Positions 1 to 7,934 of a stretch of DNA of 64,000 bases are shown here, piece by piece. The first letter of the stretch is position 1; every line of letters starts with the position of its first letter. Made by a program: the position numbers and the translations under genes. The notes under the pieces are model-generated. The model saw only the letters and a list, made by a program, of their open reading frames with translations, did no database searches and was not told the DNA's origin. Location: assembly GCF_007750395.1 (NCBI RefSeq), contig NZ_CP036281.1:2627001-2691000 (forward strand), given 5' to 3'. This DNA comes from Polystyrenella longa. Lineage in GTDB: Bacteria; Planctomycetota; Planctomycetia; Planctomycetales; Planctomycetaceae.

Positions 1-270
1 CTGCAACAATTCAAACCCTGAACCAATAAGACCAACGATCACCCAGACGAGAAATGCTTTGGCAACGGGCCTGTGAACAAGCAACGGTCCCGTTAACACC
101 CAGACGATCAGCGAAAGACCGGCGAAAACGGGGATATGCATGAAGTTAACCAGCGAACCGAAAACATACCCCAAGTCTGGAAGTGGGGTCAGCATCATGA
201 TGAACAGTAGAGCGACAAACGTGATTGGTATCACGTAGCTCAAGTTCAGGCGAGGGAGACTGTTCAGCAT
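1..270 (-). CDS. VanZ-like membrane protein, C-terminus cut by window edge
   Basis: The first 90 codons read without a stop from an ATG at 270 down to base 1, so the C-terminus lies outside the window. Three hydrophobic segments are visible, at about residues 12-30, 43-58 and 66-85. The second begins with HIPVFAGLSLI and the last ends in GFELLQ. This arrangement, a His-containing helix followed by a helix ending in E..Q, is typical of VanZ-like proteins, small integral membrane proteins found near cell-envelope genes and named after a teicoplanin-resistance protein. The function of most members is unknown. The family call is by eye on a partial sequence. Confidence 0.7.
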   Translation of the reverse strand, partial: MLNSLPRLNLSYVIPITFVALLFIMMLTPLPDLGYVFGSLVNFMHIPVFAGLSLIVWVLTGPLLVHRPVAKAFLVWVIVGLIGSGFELLQ

Positions 271-433
271 GTTTGGCGTCGTTGCGTTTGTTGTTCGGCA
301 GGAAAAGATGAACTATGATGAAACTCGTTCTGATCACTCCAGTGTTAATATCACAACGGGATCAGACACATCATAACAACATTCAAGTGGAATACGTTCC
401 TTCGGGAGCGGCCAGTGAGAAAGCAATTCTTCT

Positions 434-745
434 ATGATTCACGTCATTGCCACAATCGAAGTTCGGGAAGGTCAACGAGAAGCATTTCTGGAGCAATTCC
501 GACAGATAATTGAGCCTGTTCGTGCTGAAGAGGGGTGCCTCGAGTATGGTCCCGCGATTGATGCCGAAACCGATATCCCTGTGCAGACAAAGAAAGGGGA
601 GAATATCGTTACTGTTGTTGAAAAATGGGAGTCACCCGAGGCGTTGAAGGCCCATTTCCAAGCCCCTCATATGCTTGAATACAAAGTCAAAGTGGCCGAT
701 ATCGTCACGGGGACACGCATCGAGATTCTCTCGTCCGCAGAATAG
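434..745 (+). CDS. antibiotic biosynthesis monooxygenase (ABM) domain protein, YgiN-like
   Basis: 103 residues forming one ferredoxin-like ABM domain. The start MIHVIATIEVREGQREAFL, the central EEGCLEYG and the later VVEKWESPEALKAHFQAPHM are the hallmark segments of the family. Members are small dimeric cofactor-free oxygenases or quinol monooxygenases, and some have no known substrate. The length is normal for a single-domain member. A purine-rich GAGAAAG lies about 10 nt ahead of the ATG. It stands alone between two minus-strand genes, so the context does not suggest a substrate. The family is secure, the exact reaction is not. Confidence 0.85.
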   Translation: MIHVIATIEVREGQREAFLEQFRQIIEPVRAEEGCLEYGPAIDAETDIPVQTKKGENIVTVVEKWESPEALKAHFQAPHMLEYKVKVADIVTGTRIEILSSAE

Positions 746-785
746 CGCTGATGGCAGACCCGGACCTGCTTCAATCGAATCTGCT

Positions 786-1331
786 TCAATTTGTGGGCGG
801 TGCTCGGTCGCCGTTTTCTGTCAGCAGTTGCTCCAATTGGACAACTGCTTCTTCTTTGTACGGATAAAAAATTGGCTCAGGTTCGGTTTGCTCCATTTTC
901 AACTGGATCAACTGCTCCTGAGTGAGCGGAATCTCGTATGTATCGGGAACATCGCCTGATCCAGGTTCCAGCAGAACCAGCGGAATGAGGTAGCTCGCCC
1001 CGTTTTCGACACGGGAACTGGGCAGATTTGAGACTGCGAACTGTTCGCCTGCAGTAATCTGAGGATCGTATTTCCAGAACCGTTTCAGTTGCACCAACCC
1101 CTGCTCTTTGTCGATGACTTCCGCCTCAACAACGGTCTGGGCTCGCTGGAGTTGCTGCCAGTTGAGCGTGACGGGGTTGGCGGTAAAGAGCACCAACAGG
1201 GAGAATCCAATCAGCCAGATTAACGTCACCCAGAAGGCGAACAGGAAATAGGCTTTGGAGCGTCCAGGTTGCGCCGATTCGTTAATGGGGGCCTCGGCTG
1301 GCATCCAATGGTTCCGTATCTGGTAAGTCAT
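786..1331 (-). CDS. hypothetical protein with one N-terminal membrane anchor
   Basis: 181 residues that I do not assign to a family. A short polar N-terminus is followed by one strong membrane segment at about residues 28-50 (core FWVTLIWLIGFSLLVLF). The remaining roughly 130 residues are soluble and probably lie outside the membrane. They read like a small beta-rich domain: the segment after QTVVEAEVIDKEQG resembles the repeated strands of DUF3592-type proteins, but the match is weak. The gene is monocistronic, and its stop lies 40 bp from the stop of the convergent ABM gene. No promoter or terminator is obvious. Confidence 0.6.
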   Translation of the reverse strand: MTYQIRNHWMPAEAPINESAQPGRSKAYFLFAFWVTLIWLIGFSLLVLFTANPVTLNWQQLQRAQTVVEAEVIDKEQGLVQLKRFWKYDPQITAGEQFAVSNLPSSRVENGASYLIPLVLLEPGSGDVPDTYEIPLTQEQLIQLKMEQTEPEPIFYPYKEEAVVQLEQLLTENGDRAPPTN

Positions 1332-1454
1332 TGCAGGCTGAGAAGTAAAGGATCATCCTCTACGAATATGACAGCATCATACTGCAGTGATACGGGCGGT
1401 CCAACTCTGGGGAGGGCCTCCGGCCTGATTCAATAAGATGTTCCCAGATATTCA

Positions 1455-1490
1455 CTCAGGAACAATAAGCTCAGGAACAATAAGCTCAGG
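1455..1490. repeat. 15-bp tandem repeat, 2.4 copies
   Basis: The unit CTCAGGAACAATAAG occurs twice without change at 1455-1469 and 1470-1484, followed by CTCAGG. It sits in the noncoding stretch between 1331 and 1597 and is not part of any convincing reading frame. It is probably a slippage product. Confidence 0.8.
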
Positions 1491-1596
1491 CCGGGCCAGA
1501 CTTAGAGTATTCCTGAACCCCTCGGTTGGGTGTTGGTCGGGCCTTGCTTATAGCGATTAAGTCAGCCACAACTAATATTGAAAATGAGTTCCCAAT

Positions 1597-2010
1597 TCAG
1601 GAAGCGATTTTTTTGCGAAAGACGGGGGCGACGTCAATTTCGTATTCTTTGTCGAATGCGGTATTGAACTGATAGACACCGAAGAAGTCTTCCAGCCGGT
1701 CCCGATCGGTTTTTCGCATCTCGCCGTGTTCGATTAATTCAAACACGATACGGCCAAAGTCGTCTGTGGTGCTGATTCCCCACTCTTCAAAAACGGTTGA
1801 GGTCAGCAAACCGTATTGCTTCAGGGCAAGTTCTTTGATTCCGATAAGTAATTCCGGACCGGAGATGTGCATACCCTCTTCGTTGGCGTCGAGAGCAAGT
1901 TTGTCGAGCTTATCCTGCATGTATCTCAGCGACTGGAACACAAAATGGTAAGCTTGGGGATGGTAGCTTAATTTTTTGCGATTTCGCTGACTGGTGGTGC
2001 TCATAGTCAC
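1597..2010 (-). CDS. Planctomycetes/Verrucomicrobia-restricted conserved protein (TIGR04138-type, Minf_1886 family)
   Basis: 137 residues. After a basic start the body opens with AYHFVFQSLRYMQDKLDKL and contains HISGPELLIGIKELALKQYG and FGRIVFELIEHGEMRKTDRD. I recognise this pattern as the small protein family found almost only in Planctomycetes and Verrucomicrobia. Its function is unknown. No membrane segment or signal peptide is visible, so it is presumably cytoplasmic. The start is GTG at 2010, with GAGGA 8 nt upstream; an ATG six bases further in is the alternative. It is a useful lineage marker for this window. Confidence 0.85.
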   Translation of the reverse strand: MTMSTTSQRNRKKLSYHPQAYHFVFQSLRYMQDKLDKLALDANEEGMHISGPELLIGIKELALKQYGLLTSTVFEEWGISTTDDFGRIVFELIEHGEMRKTDRDRLEDFFGVYQFNTAFDKEYEIDVAPVFRKKIAS

Positions 2011-2495
2011 GATTCTGGTCCTCGGTGCTCGTGGACAAATTCAAGTCAAAGAAAATGAAGTGATGCCTGCATAAGGGACACAGGACTTAATAATAAGACG
2101 TTTTAGAACCCATTCAGGTTCAGATAAAATCGTAATTTGACTCTAAATCGATCTCTTCCTGAATGGAGAAACCTCAGCTGCTGGGCAGTTAAGCACTTTC
2201 CATTCCAAATATGCTGTTGATCAAACAGGATATTTTAGACCGAAACCCTGATTTCGAACAGTCTTAAGTATTTCTTAAAGAACAGTATATCGTGTCGACC
2301 GGTCCGTGGGAATCGGAGAAATTGGCCTCCAGCATCATATTTAGATCGACATTTTGCAGCAAAGCTAAACTTTGATCAAGAGCGAAGTTTCCTCCAGTTG
2401 CAGGGTTAGCCCTGACTATTCTGGATGAGGATGGGTTTGGACGCATATACCTCTGAAATTACCAGTGAAATACCCTTACCCATTTCTGCTTTGTC
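2011..2495. other. intergenic region without a convincing gene
   Basis: 485 bp between two minus-strand genes. A 60-codon open stretch on the minus strand (2264-2446) has no ribosome-binding site and no family resemblance, and I treat it as chance. The part nearest 2010 should hold the promoter of the preceding gene, but no clear -35/-10 pair is visible. Confidence 0.5.
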
Positions 2496-3371
2496 TTAAC
2501 TTGCTGAAGTGGGAGGCTCCTTTGCTGGAGAAACAGGCTTTTTGCTTCCCCCTTTAATTACGGTCACGATGTCGGTCATCTCGACGAGATTTTTACGAGA
2601 ATCGTCGAATTGCACCCAGACTTTCTGGGCAAGAACCTCTTGGCCCACGACTTTCCCCTGCCCTTTTTTCGTGATCACCATGGCGCCCAGCTTGGGAAGT
2701 TCGCGTCGCATATCGACGTACGTGTCGTATTCGTACCGAAGACAGCACTTCAGACGGCCACAACGACCGGAGATTTTGTTCGGGTCCAAGGTCGCTTTTT
2801 GCAGCTTGGCCATCTTCATGGAGACAGGAGGCATTTCATCGAGGTGGGTATTGCAGCAGGTTGGTTTTCCGCAGTCACCATAATCGGCCAGCAGTTTGGC
2901 TTCGTCCCGAACTCCAATCTGACGCATTTCGATTCGCGTTTTGAATTGGGAGGCAAGGGATTTGACTAGCTCGCGGAAGTCGACTCGTTTCTCGGCGAGA
3001 TAATAGAAGATGAGCCGCTCGCCGCCGAAAATATACTCGGCGTCCACGAGTTGCATTTGCAACTTACGTTCTTGAATCAACTTTTCGCAGCCCTGAAACT
3101 TTTCCTTTTCCTGGGCACCATGTTGATCTTTTTTCTGCCAGTCATCGTCACTGGCGTCTCGGAGGATACGACCGACTTTTTCGAGATCGGCGCTTTTTTG
3201 CTGGCTCAGGAAGAGTCGAGAGCGTTCGGTCGCTTCGCTAAGAACCTCGCCCCACTCAGTTCCCCGGTCACTTTTGACGATCACCTGATCGCTGCGACGT
3301 TGTTCTTTGGGTGAGGTGAATTCAGCGAGTTTGCGGATATTCCCGTAACGGACGATATAGTTGTTAACCAT
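2496..3371 (-). CDS. ricT: PSP1-domain protein RicT (YaaT-like)
   Basis: 291 residues. The N-terminal PSP1 domain starts VNNYIVRYGNIRKLAEF, and the conserved cysteine block follows: GDCGKPTCCNTHLDE, then GRCGRLKCCLRYEYD. These paired C-x4-CC clusters are what defines RicT. In Bacillus subtilis RicT (YaaT) forms an iron-sulfur-containing complex with RicA and RicF that helps RNase Y mature mRNAs and affects sporulation and competence. Whether planctomycetes have the partners cannot be seen here. The gene lies downstream of holB on the same strand, as in Firmicutes, but with a 433-bp gap. The C-terminal 25 residues are a Lys/Pro-rich tail. Confidence 0.88.
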   Translation of the reverse strand: MVNNYIVRYGNIRKLAEFTSPKEQRRSDQVIVKSDRGTEWGEVLSEATERSRLFLSQQKSADLEKVGRILRDASDDDWQKKDQHGAQEKEKFQGCEKLIQERKLQMQLVDAEYIFGGERLIFYYLAEKRVDFRELVKSLASQFKTRIEMRQIGVRDEAKLLADYGDCGKPTCCNTHLDEMPPVSMKMAKLQKATLDPNKISGRCGRLKCCLRYEYDTYVDMRRELPKLGAMVITKKGQGKVVGQEVLAQKVWVQFDDSRKNLVEMTDIVTVIKGGSKKPVSPAKEPPTSAS

Positions 3372-3804
3372 AGAGCGTTATTACCTTCGACAACCGTCAT
3401 CCCTGTCTTCCCCGACTCCCCTCTTCTGTAGCTTTGCTCGTTATCGCTGCCAATGCAGAACACGCAATGGTAGCAAATGAGTGAAGGAGGGATCCCTGTC
3501 TGGCGAGTTGTCTATGTCACCTGGCCTTACCGATCGAGATGGTTTGTGAAATTCCGTTTCACTTTGATTCCATGTCAGCAAGGTTGGGTGTTGAGTGAAG
3601 TGAATTTATGAAAAACTGATCCCGCGAAAACGGGCAGATTGGAAAAGCAGCTTCGCCGGTCAATTCATTCCTCTTTTGTTTCTGGTAAGAAACCTATCTG
3701 GAAATGATTCAGCTATCGGGCGAGCACTGATTCACTTTTATCATCACAACTTCTGAGCGTAGTGGCAAGTCGGGCTCTCAAAGTCTACCGACGAAAATCA
3801 GTTC
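3372..3804. other. intergenic region between holB and ricT
   Basis: 433 bp with no convincing ORF on either strand, no strong intrinsic terminator and no RNA gene that I recognise. It probably carries a promoter for ricT, because the spacing is too long for simple read-through coupling. Confidence 0.45.
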
Positions 3805-4842
3805 TTATGTTCCAGCCGTTTGGCGTTTAATTCGGCTTAGTTCATCGAACAGCCCTTCAATGAGCGAGCCCACTGGAAGGAATTGCTCCAGATGCTGTTG
3901 CGCCACGAGCGAGCGGTCGTACATTTTCTGTAACTGATTGAACTGCTGTTCTTCAGTCCGAGTCCCCCTACCTGAAGGAATTGTCTGGACGATACGATTC
4001 ATTTCGTCCTGGCAGTATTCCTGAACAAATCGCAATGCCCAGCCGGTGGCGTGCCGCTGGGTCGGATTATCGGAGCCGATCGATTCCACCATCTCGAGCA
4101 TCTGACTGGATATCTGAACCCAGTTGAAATCCTGCTGGCTCAGAATCTTGAAGATCTGTTGTCGCAGTGTCAACCAATCGTGTTGCAGAAACTCCCGGGC
4201 CGTTTCCAGACTTCCTTCGCTATGAGGGGCGATTTCACTGGCGCGCTCTGCTGTATCGACCAGTCCTGTCTTCACTAGTAAGCCAGCAACCTGGTCAGTC
4301 GAGAGTGCGTCAAACCGGACCATCTGGCAGCGCGATCGAATTGTCTGCAGGATGCGTTGTTCTTTCTCGGCGACGAGAATAAGAATCGATCTTTCGGGCG
4401 GTTCCTCCAGCGTCTTCAGGAGTGCATTGCCGCTGGATTCGTTGAGGAGATGCGCATCGTTGATGATTGCGATTTTTCTCCGGGCCGACATTGGCTTCAG
4501 GGAAATATCATGACAGAGTCCAGATTGACCTCTGTTTTCACGGGGACCTATGAACGATTCAATCGGGATTTCCGACTTGCCTTCAGGAACGCCAATCGCA
4601 AAGAAATCGGGATGCGCTCCTCCCTCGAACTGGTGGCAGTTGGAGCATTCTCGGCAGAAATCGAGATCGGAATCAGGATGCCGATCACAGAACAGGCTTT
4701 GCGTCAACAGGTGGGCGAATGTTCGTTTGCCAATGCCCGCAGGTCCGACGAAAAGATAGGAATGAGAAAGTCGGTCCCGCGCAGCCGCCCGTTGGAATGA
4801 CTCATGTTGCTGTTCGTGTCCAGCCAGATCGTTCCAGTGCAT
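3805..4842 (-). CDS. holB: DNA polymerase III subunit delta' (clamp loader)
   Basis: 345 residues. The protein has the AAA+ fold of clamp-loader subunits: a Walker-A-like GPAGIGKRTF near residue 35, a four-cysteine zinc module (CDRHPDSDLDFCRECSNC) at about residues 52-69, a Walker-B region with LLNESSGNALLKTLEEPPE near 130, and the sensor motif TIRSRCQMVRF near 165. The SRC motif is the arginine-finger signature of delta'. It takes part in loading the beta sliding clamp at the replication fork. The C-terminal third matches the helical collar region. It stands upstream of ricT on the same strand. Confidence 0.92.
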   Translation of the reverse strand: MHWNDLAGHEQQHESFQRAAARDRLSHSYLFVGPAGIGKRTFAHLLTQSLFCDRHPDSDLDFCRECSNCHQFEGGAHPDFFAIGVPEGKSEIPIESFIGPRENRGQSGLCHDISLKPMSARRKIAIINDAHLLNESSGNALLKTLEEPPERSILILVAEKEQRILQTIRSRCQMVRFDALSTDQVAGLLVKTGLVDTAERASEIAPHSEGSLETAREFLQHDWLTLRQQIFKILSQQDFNWVQISSQMLEMVESIGSDNPTQRHATGWALRFVQEYCQDEMNRIVQTIPSGRGTRTEEQQFNQLQKMYDRSLVAQQHLEQFLPVGSLIEGLFDELSRIKRQTAGT

Positions 4843-4887
4843 GAGGGGCTCTGTTGAGAGAGGAATGAAAAGCGATCGAGAGTTGAT

Positions 4888-5160
4888 TTAAGAATCGACT
4901 GCGGGTTCGATCCATCCTAACGTGGTCGTGGCCGTCAGGGAACCATCGACGGGAACGACGATCTCCTTTAATCGACCGTCAACTGGGGCATCGACGATGA
5001 ACAGGATTCCAGGGCTCAAAACTTCTAGCAACCGATCACCGGCAATGACTTCATCGCCGATATCAATCAGCCAGTTGGTCACCTTCATTTGGCCGGTAAA
5101 CCGGTCCGGTTGCGGCAAGGTGATCGGGATCAACGGGGGTTTTGCAGCAGACGGGCTCAC
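4888..5160 (-). CDS. lipoyl/biotinyl-fold protein lacking the modified lysine
   Basis: 90 residues with the sequence pattern of a biotinyl/lipoyl carrier domain: NWLIDIGDEVIAGDRLLEVL, a hairpin turn, then DAPVDGRLKEIVVPVDGSL. In true carriers the turn reads D-K-A with the modified lysine; here the aligned residues are SPG, so there is no lysine to modify. The GTG start overlaps the lipA stop (GTGA, 5157-5160), which implies translational coupling. There are no other domains, so it is not an E2 enzyme. It may act as a non-covalent partner, a decoy or a structural homologue of a carrier. The fold is likely, the role is unknown. Confidence 0.7.
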   Translation of the reverse strand: MSPSAAKPPLIPITLPQPDRFTGQMKVTNWLIDIGDEVIAGDRLLEVLSPGILFIVDAPVDGRLKEIVVPVDGSLTATTTLGWIEPAVDS

Positions 5161-6065
5161 TTGAGATCGTCTCGACCAAGTACTTCGGCCATTTCACCAG
5201 CGTGATAGCTCGAACGGACAAAGGGGCCACTGGCGACCAGCTTAAAGCCCAACTTGCGAATTTCATCGCCGATTTCGTCGAACTCTTCCGGTGGCAGAAA
5301 GCGTTCTACCGGGAGATGATCGAGCGTTGGTTGCAGGTATTGGCCTAGCGTAAGAATGTCGCAACCAACGCTTCGCAGGTCGGCGCAGACTTCCAGTACT
5401 TCCTCCCAGGTCTCTCCCAGCCCCATCATCAGACCACTTTTGGTGGGCATGTTGGGATCCATTTCCTTCACCTGAGTCAACAGGTCAAGCGTTCGTTGAT
5501 AATCAGAATTCCGTCGGACACGATGATACAACCGAGGAACTGTTTCCGTGTTGTGGTTATAAACGTCCGGTCGGGAATTGACGACGGTGGCGATGGCGTC
5601 GCGGTTACCTCGGAAGTCAGGGGTGAGGACTTCGACGGCAGCACCCGTTTTATCGCGAACGGCTTCTACGCATTTGGCCCAGTGCTCTGCTCCCCCATCA
5701 TCAAGATCGTCACGGGTCACAGAGGTGATGACGACATATTTCAAACCAAGCCGGAGAGCGGCTTCAGCGACTCGTTCGGGTTCATCCAGTTGAAGCGCTT
5801 CGGTTTTCCCTTTTTTGATCGAGCAGAATCCGCAAGGTCGGGTGCAGACGTCGCCTAGAATCATCAGGGTCGCTGTTTTGTGTGACCAGCATTCTGTCCG
5901 GTTAGGACATTTCGCGCTTTCGCAGACCGTTTCCAGCTTGAGGTCCGAGATGACTTCGTCGGTATACGCCATGCCGGGTGTGGGCAGCGGTCGTTTTAAC
6001 CATTTAGGAAGTCGGGCTCGAGGGGCTTGTTCAGGACCATTGGGGAGGATGTTAAGCGTCGACAT
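5157..6065 (-). CDS. lipA: lipoyl synthase
   Basis: 302 residues from the ATG at 6065 (MSTLNILPNG). The frame stays open upstream to 6146, but that extension lies inside lipB and looks unrelated. Both iron-sulfur sites are intact: the auxiliary cluster CESAKCPNRTEC and the radical-SAM motif CTRPCGFCSI. The conserved serine motif RSSYHAGE is at the C-terminus. The enzyme inserts two sulfur atoms into protein-bound octanoyl chains on GcvH or E2 domains. It overlaps the end of lipB by 14 bp and the downstream lipoyl-fold gene by 4 bp, so the three form one operon. Confidence 0.96.
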   Translation of the reverse strand: MSTLNILPNGPEQAPRARLPKWLKRPLPTPGMAYTDEVISDLKLETVCESAKCPNRTECWSHKTATLMILGDVCTRPCGFCSIKKGKTEALQLDEPERVAEAALRLGLKYVVITSVTRDDLDDGGAEHWAKCVEAVRDKTGAAVEVLTPDFRGNRDAIATVVNSRPDVYNHNTETVPRLYHRVRRNSDYQRTLDLLTQVKEMDPNMPTKSGLMMGLGETWEEVLEVCADLRSVGCDILTLGQYLQPTLDHLPVERFLPPEEFDEIGDEIRKLGFKLVASGPFVRSSYHAGEMAEVLGRDDLK

Positions 6066-6846
6066 AAATTTGTTTCTTTTTGCGGACCAGCAAGGGATGG
6101 CCGGTATACACATGGTAGCGGGAGTAGTCAAACGTCTCAGCCACATGGCGGATCATGCTTTCACGCACTTTGTGCATGGAGACAGGTCGAACCTGCTGAG
6201 CCGCCATCGACGTCAAACGCACTCCCATTGTATTCATTTGAGCCCAGCGTACCAGTTCCATGTCCGGGCAAACATTGAGAAAGAGCCCATGAAACGAGGT
6301 CCACGACTTAACCGCGGCGCCGATAGTCCCAAGTTGACCGGAATGGCAGAAAATGCCTGGATCATTTGCCCCTTCAGAAAGATTATCGGCTCGATTGGCC
6401 TTAATCTTCATCTCTCGGCACATTGCGATCGTGGCTTCCTGCAGTTGGTGTCGATATTCCTCCAGGCCTATTTCGAGCCGATTCAGGGGAAGAATGGGGT
6501 AAACGGCCAGCTGACCGGGAGCATGCATAATAGTGCCACCGCCTCGATTGACCCATTTTAGTTCAATCTGTCGGGCACGGAGGTCCTGCTCATCGACCAG
6601 GATTTGCGAGCGGGATGCTTCGCGTCCCATGGTGATCATCGGAGGATGTTCGCACAAAAGCAGCCCCCCCATCTTGTCGGAACGTCCGCTGATCTCGTAG
6701 ATCAGCCTTTCCTGCAGAAACTGGGCAGCTTCGTATTCCACCAAACCGAGCAGATGAACTTCCAGTGCATCTGACCGGGTCAGGGTGGTTACTGATTGTG
6801 TAGGTGAATGCGACATTGAAGGCGGATATCCGGTAGAAAATTCCAT
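6052..6846 (-). CDS. lipB: LipB-family octanoyltransferase homologue without catalytic Cys/Lys
   Basis: 264 residues with the BPL/LplA/LipB fold. LLLCEHPPMITMGR, NRGGGTIMHAPGQLAVYPI and TSFHGLFLN align well with LipB. In E. coli and Mycobacterium LipB the catalytic lysine precedes the helix ending in FHG/LHG, and the catalytic cysteine is in a PCG motif about 11-20 residues after LN. Here the lysine position is Gln (GQLGTIG) and the PCG region reads QMNTMGVRL, with no cysteine. The only nearby cysteine is in LNVCPDM, at a different position. The protein may be inactive, regulatory, or use other residues. It is operonic with lipA. The start could also be the ATG at 6816. Confidence 0.82.
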   Translation of the reverse strand: MEFSTGYPPSMSHSPTQSVTTLTRSDALEVHLLGLVEYEAAQFLQERLIYEISGRSDKMGGLLLCEHPPMITMGREASRSQILVDEQDLRARQIELKWVNRGGGTIMHAPGQLAVYPILPLNRLEIGLEEYRHQLQEATIAMCREMKIKANRADNLSEGANDPGIFCHSGQLGTIGAAVKSWTSFHGLFLNVCPDMELVRWAQMNTMGVRLTSMAAQQVRPVSMHKVRESMIRHVAETFDYSRYHVYTGHPLLVRKKKQIYVDA

Positions 6847-7295
6847 TTGAACCAGTTGATCTTATCCCCCTCAAGGTAAGGAGACAATAAGCCTCCTGTA
6901 AAGAGGCGAAGTGTGGCTGCCTTTTCGATTTGATGTTACATCGGAAAATGAAGTAAAAAGTCTGTTTTCTACTGGACAACCTTGGACGCGGTCGTCGCAT
7001 ATAATACCGAAGTGATCAGGCAGTTGAGGAAGAGCCTCTCTTGTTCTCTCACCGGCAGAATCGGTGGAAACCTTCCCCTCCCTTGCACAGAGTTCTATAA
7101 TCGCTTGTCTGATATAATAAATACGAACCTGTTTCTCTAAATGGACTCGTATTCCTAAGGGTTCGATGATTCCCTCGTCGAGATGAAGAAGACTCACTTG
7201 GAATCACGACTCATTCTAAAATTCTGTTGTAGCTCCTCAAGGGGCGACAGAATGAATTCCAAAAGAGATCAGCATTAGAAATAAAGCTCAGACTG
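6847..7295. other. divergent intergenic region between lipB and smpB
   Basis: 449 bp that must carry promoters in both directions. Two TATAAT hexamers on the plus strand (7096-7101 and 7113-7118) are possible -10 elements, but neither has a good -35 at the right distance. An open frame on the minus strand (6871-7197) has no ribosome-binding site and no recognisable family, and I do not call it a gene. No tmRNA-like sequence is visible. Confidence 0.45.
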
Positions 7296-7787
7296 ATGGC
7301 GAAAAGTAAGACGAAGAAAAAGCAGAAAAAAGGAGAGGATCCCAATTCACGGGTCGTCTGTCGCAATCGTCGTGCGCGCCATGATTATGACATCATCGAC
7401 ACACTGGAGTGCGGTGTCGAACTGCGTGGCAGCGAAGTGAAAAGCATTCGAAACAGTAAAATTTCAATTGAAGAATCTTTCGCCCGGGTCGAAAACAATG
7501 AGGTCTGGCTCTTAAACGCCGACATCGCCGAGTACCCCCAAGCAACCGTGATGAATCACATGCCCCGACGGCCGCGTAAGTTGTTGCTGAAAAAACGGGA
7601 AATCGATAAGTTCGCAGAAACTGCCCAGCACGACGGACTGACGTTAGTCCCCCTGCAGGTTCACTTTACCCGTGGTCTGGTCAAAGTCCTGCTGGCGATC
7701 GGAAAAGGTCGCAAAGAGCACGATAAACGAGACAAACTGAAAACACTTGCCGACAAACGTGAAATACGAAACGCGATGCGGCATTAA
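7296..7787 (+). CDS. smpB: SsrA-binding protein SmpB
   Basis: 163 residues. After a Lys-rich start the OB-fold core follows: RRARHDYDIIDTLECGVEL, GSEVKSIRNSKISIEESF and LLLKKREIDKF. The basic C-terminal tail ends in REIRNAMRH, the part that enters the decoding site. SmpB binds tmRNA and delivers it to ribosomes stalled on mRNAs without stop codons. The N-terminal extension MAKSKTKKKQKKGEDPNS is slightly longer than usual. The gene is monocistronic, followed by a strong terminator at 7851-7888. Confidence 0.96.
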   Translation: MAKSKTKKKQKKGEDPNSRVVCRNRRARHDYDIIDTLECGVELRGSEVKSIRNSKISIEESFARVENNEVWLLNADIAEYPQATVMNHMPRRPRKLLLKKREIDKFAETAQHDGLTLVPLQVHFTRGLVKVLLAIGKGRKEHDKRDKLKTLADKREIRNAMRH

Positions 7788-7850
7788 ACGCGACGGGCCA
7801 GCCGGTTGGGCCATTCATTCAAATAACTAAGCAATACAAACAACAAAAAA

Positions 7851-7888
7851 AACAGAGGCTGGTGAATTCACCAAGCCTCTGTTTTTTT
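7851..7888 (+). terminator. intrinsic terminator of smpB
   Basis: A near-perfect hairpin: AACAGAGGCT-GGTG, loop AATT, CACC-AAGCCTCTGTT, followed by seven T residues. It lies 64 bp past the smpB stop. The A-run on its left could also let it stop the minus-strand gene ending at 7935. Confidence 0.92.
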
Positions 7889-7934
7889 ATATGAATCTAG
7901 TTCACAGGACGATTTCGAGATTAATGGTCTTCGA

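Noticed and set aside
146-337. 63-codon minus-strand ORF overlapping the VanZ-like gene
   Set aside because: Its product has no family look, and the overlapping frame gives a good VanZ-like membrane protein.
5157-6146. Longer lipA start at 6146
   Set aside because: The extra 27 residues read through lipB and are not like LipA; ATG 6065 gives the usual length and overlap.
6871-7197. 108-codon minus-strand ORF between lipB and smpB
   Set aside because: No ribosome-binding site, no recognisable family, and it would fill the shared promoter region of two divergent genes.
6847-7295. tmRNA gene next to smpB
   Set aside because: No tRNA-like ends, no Ala-type acceptor and no tag-coding frame were seen.
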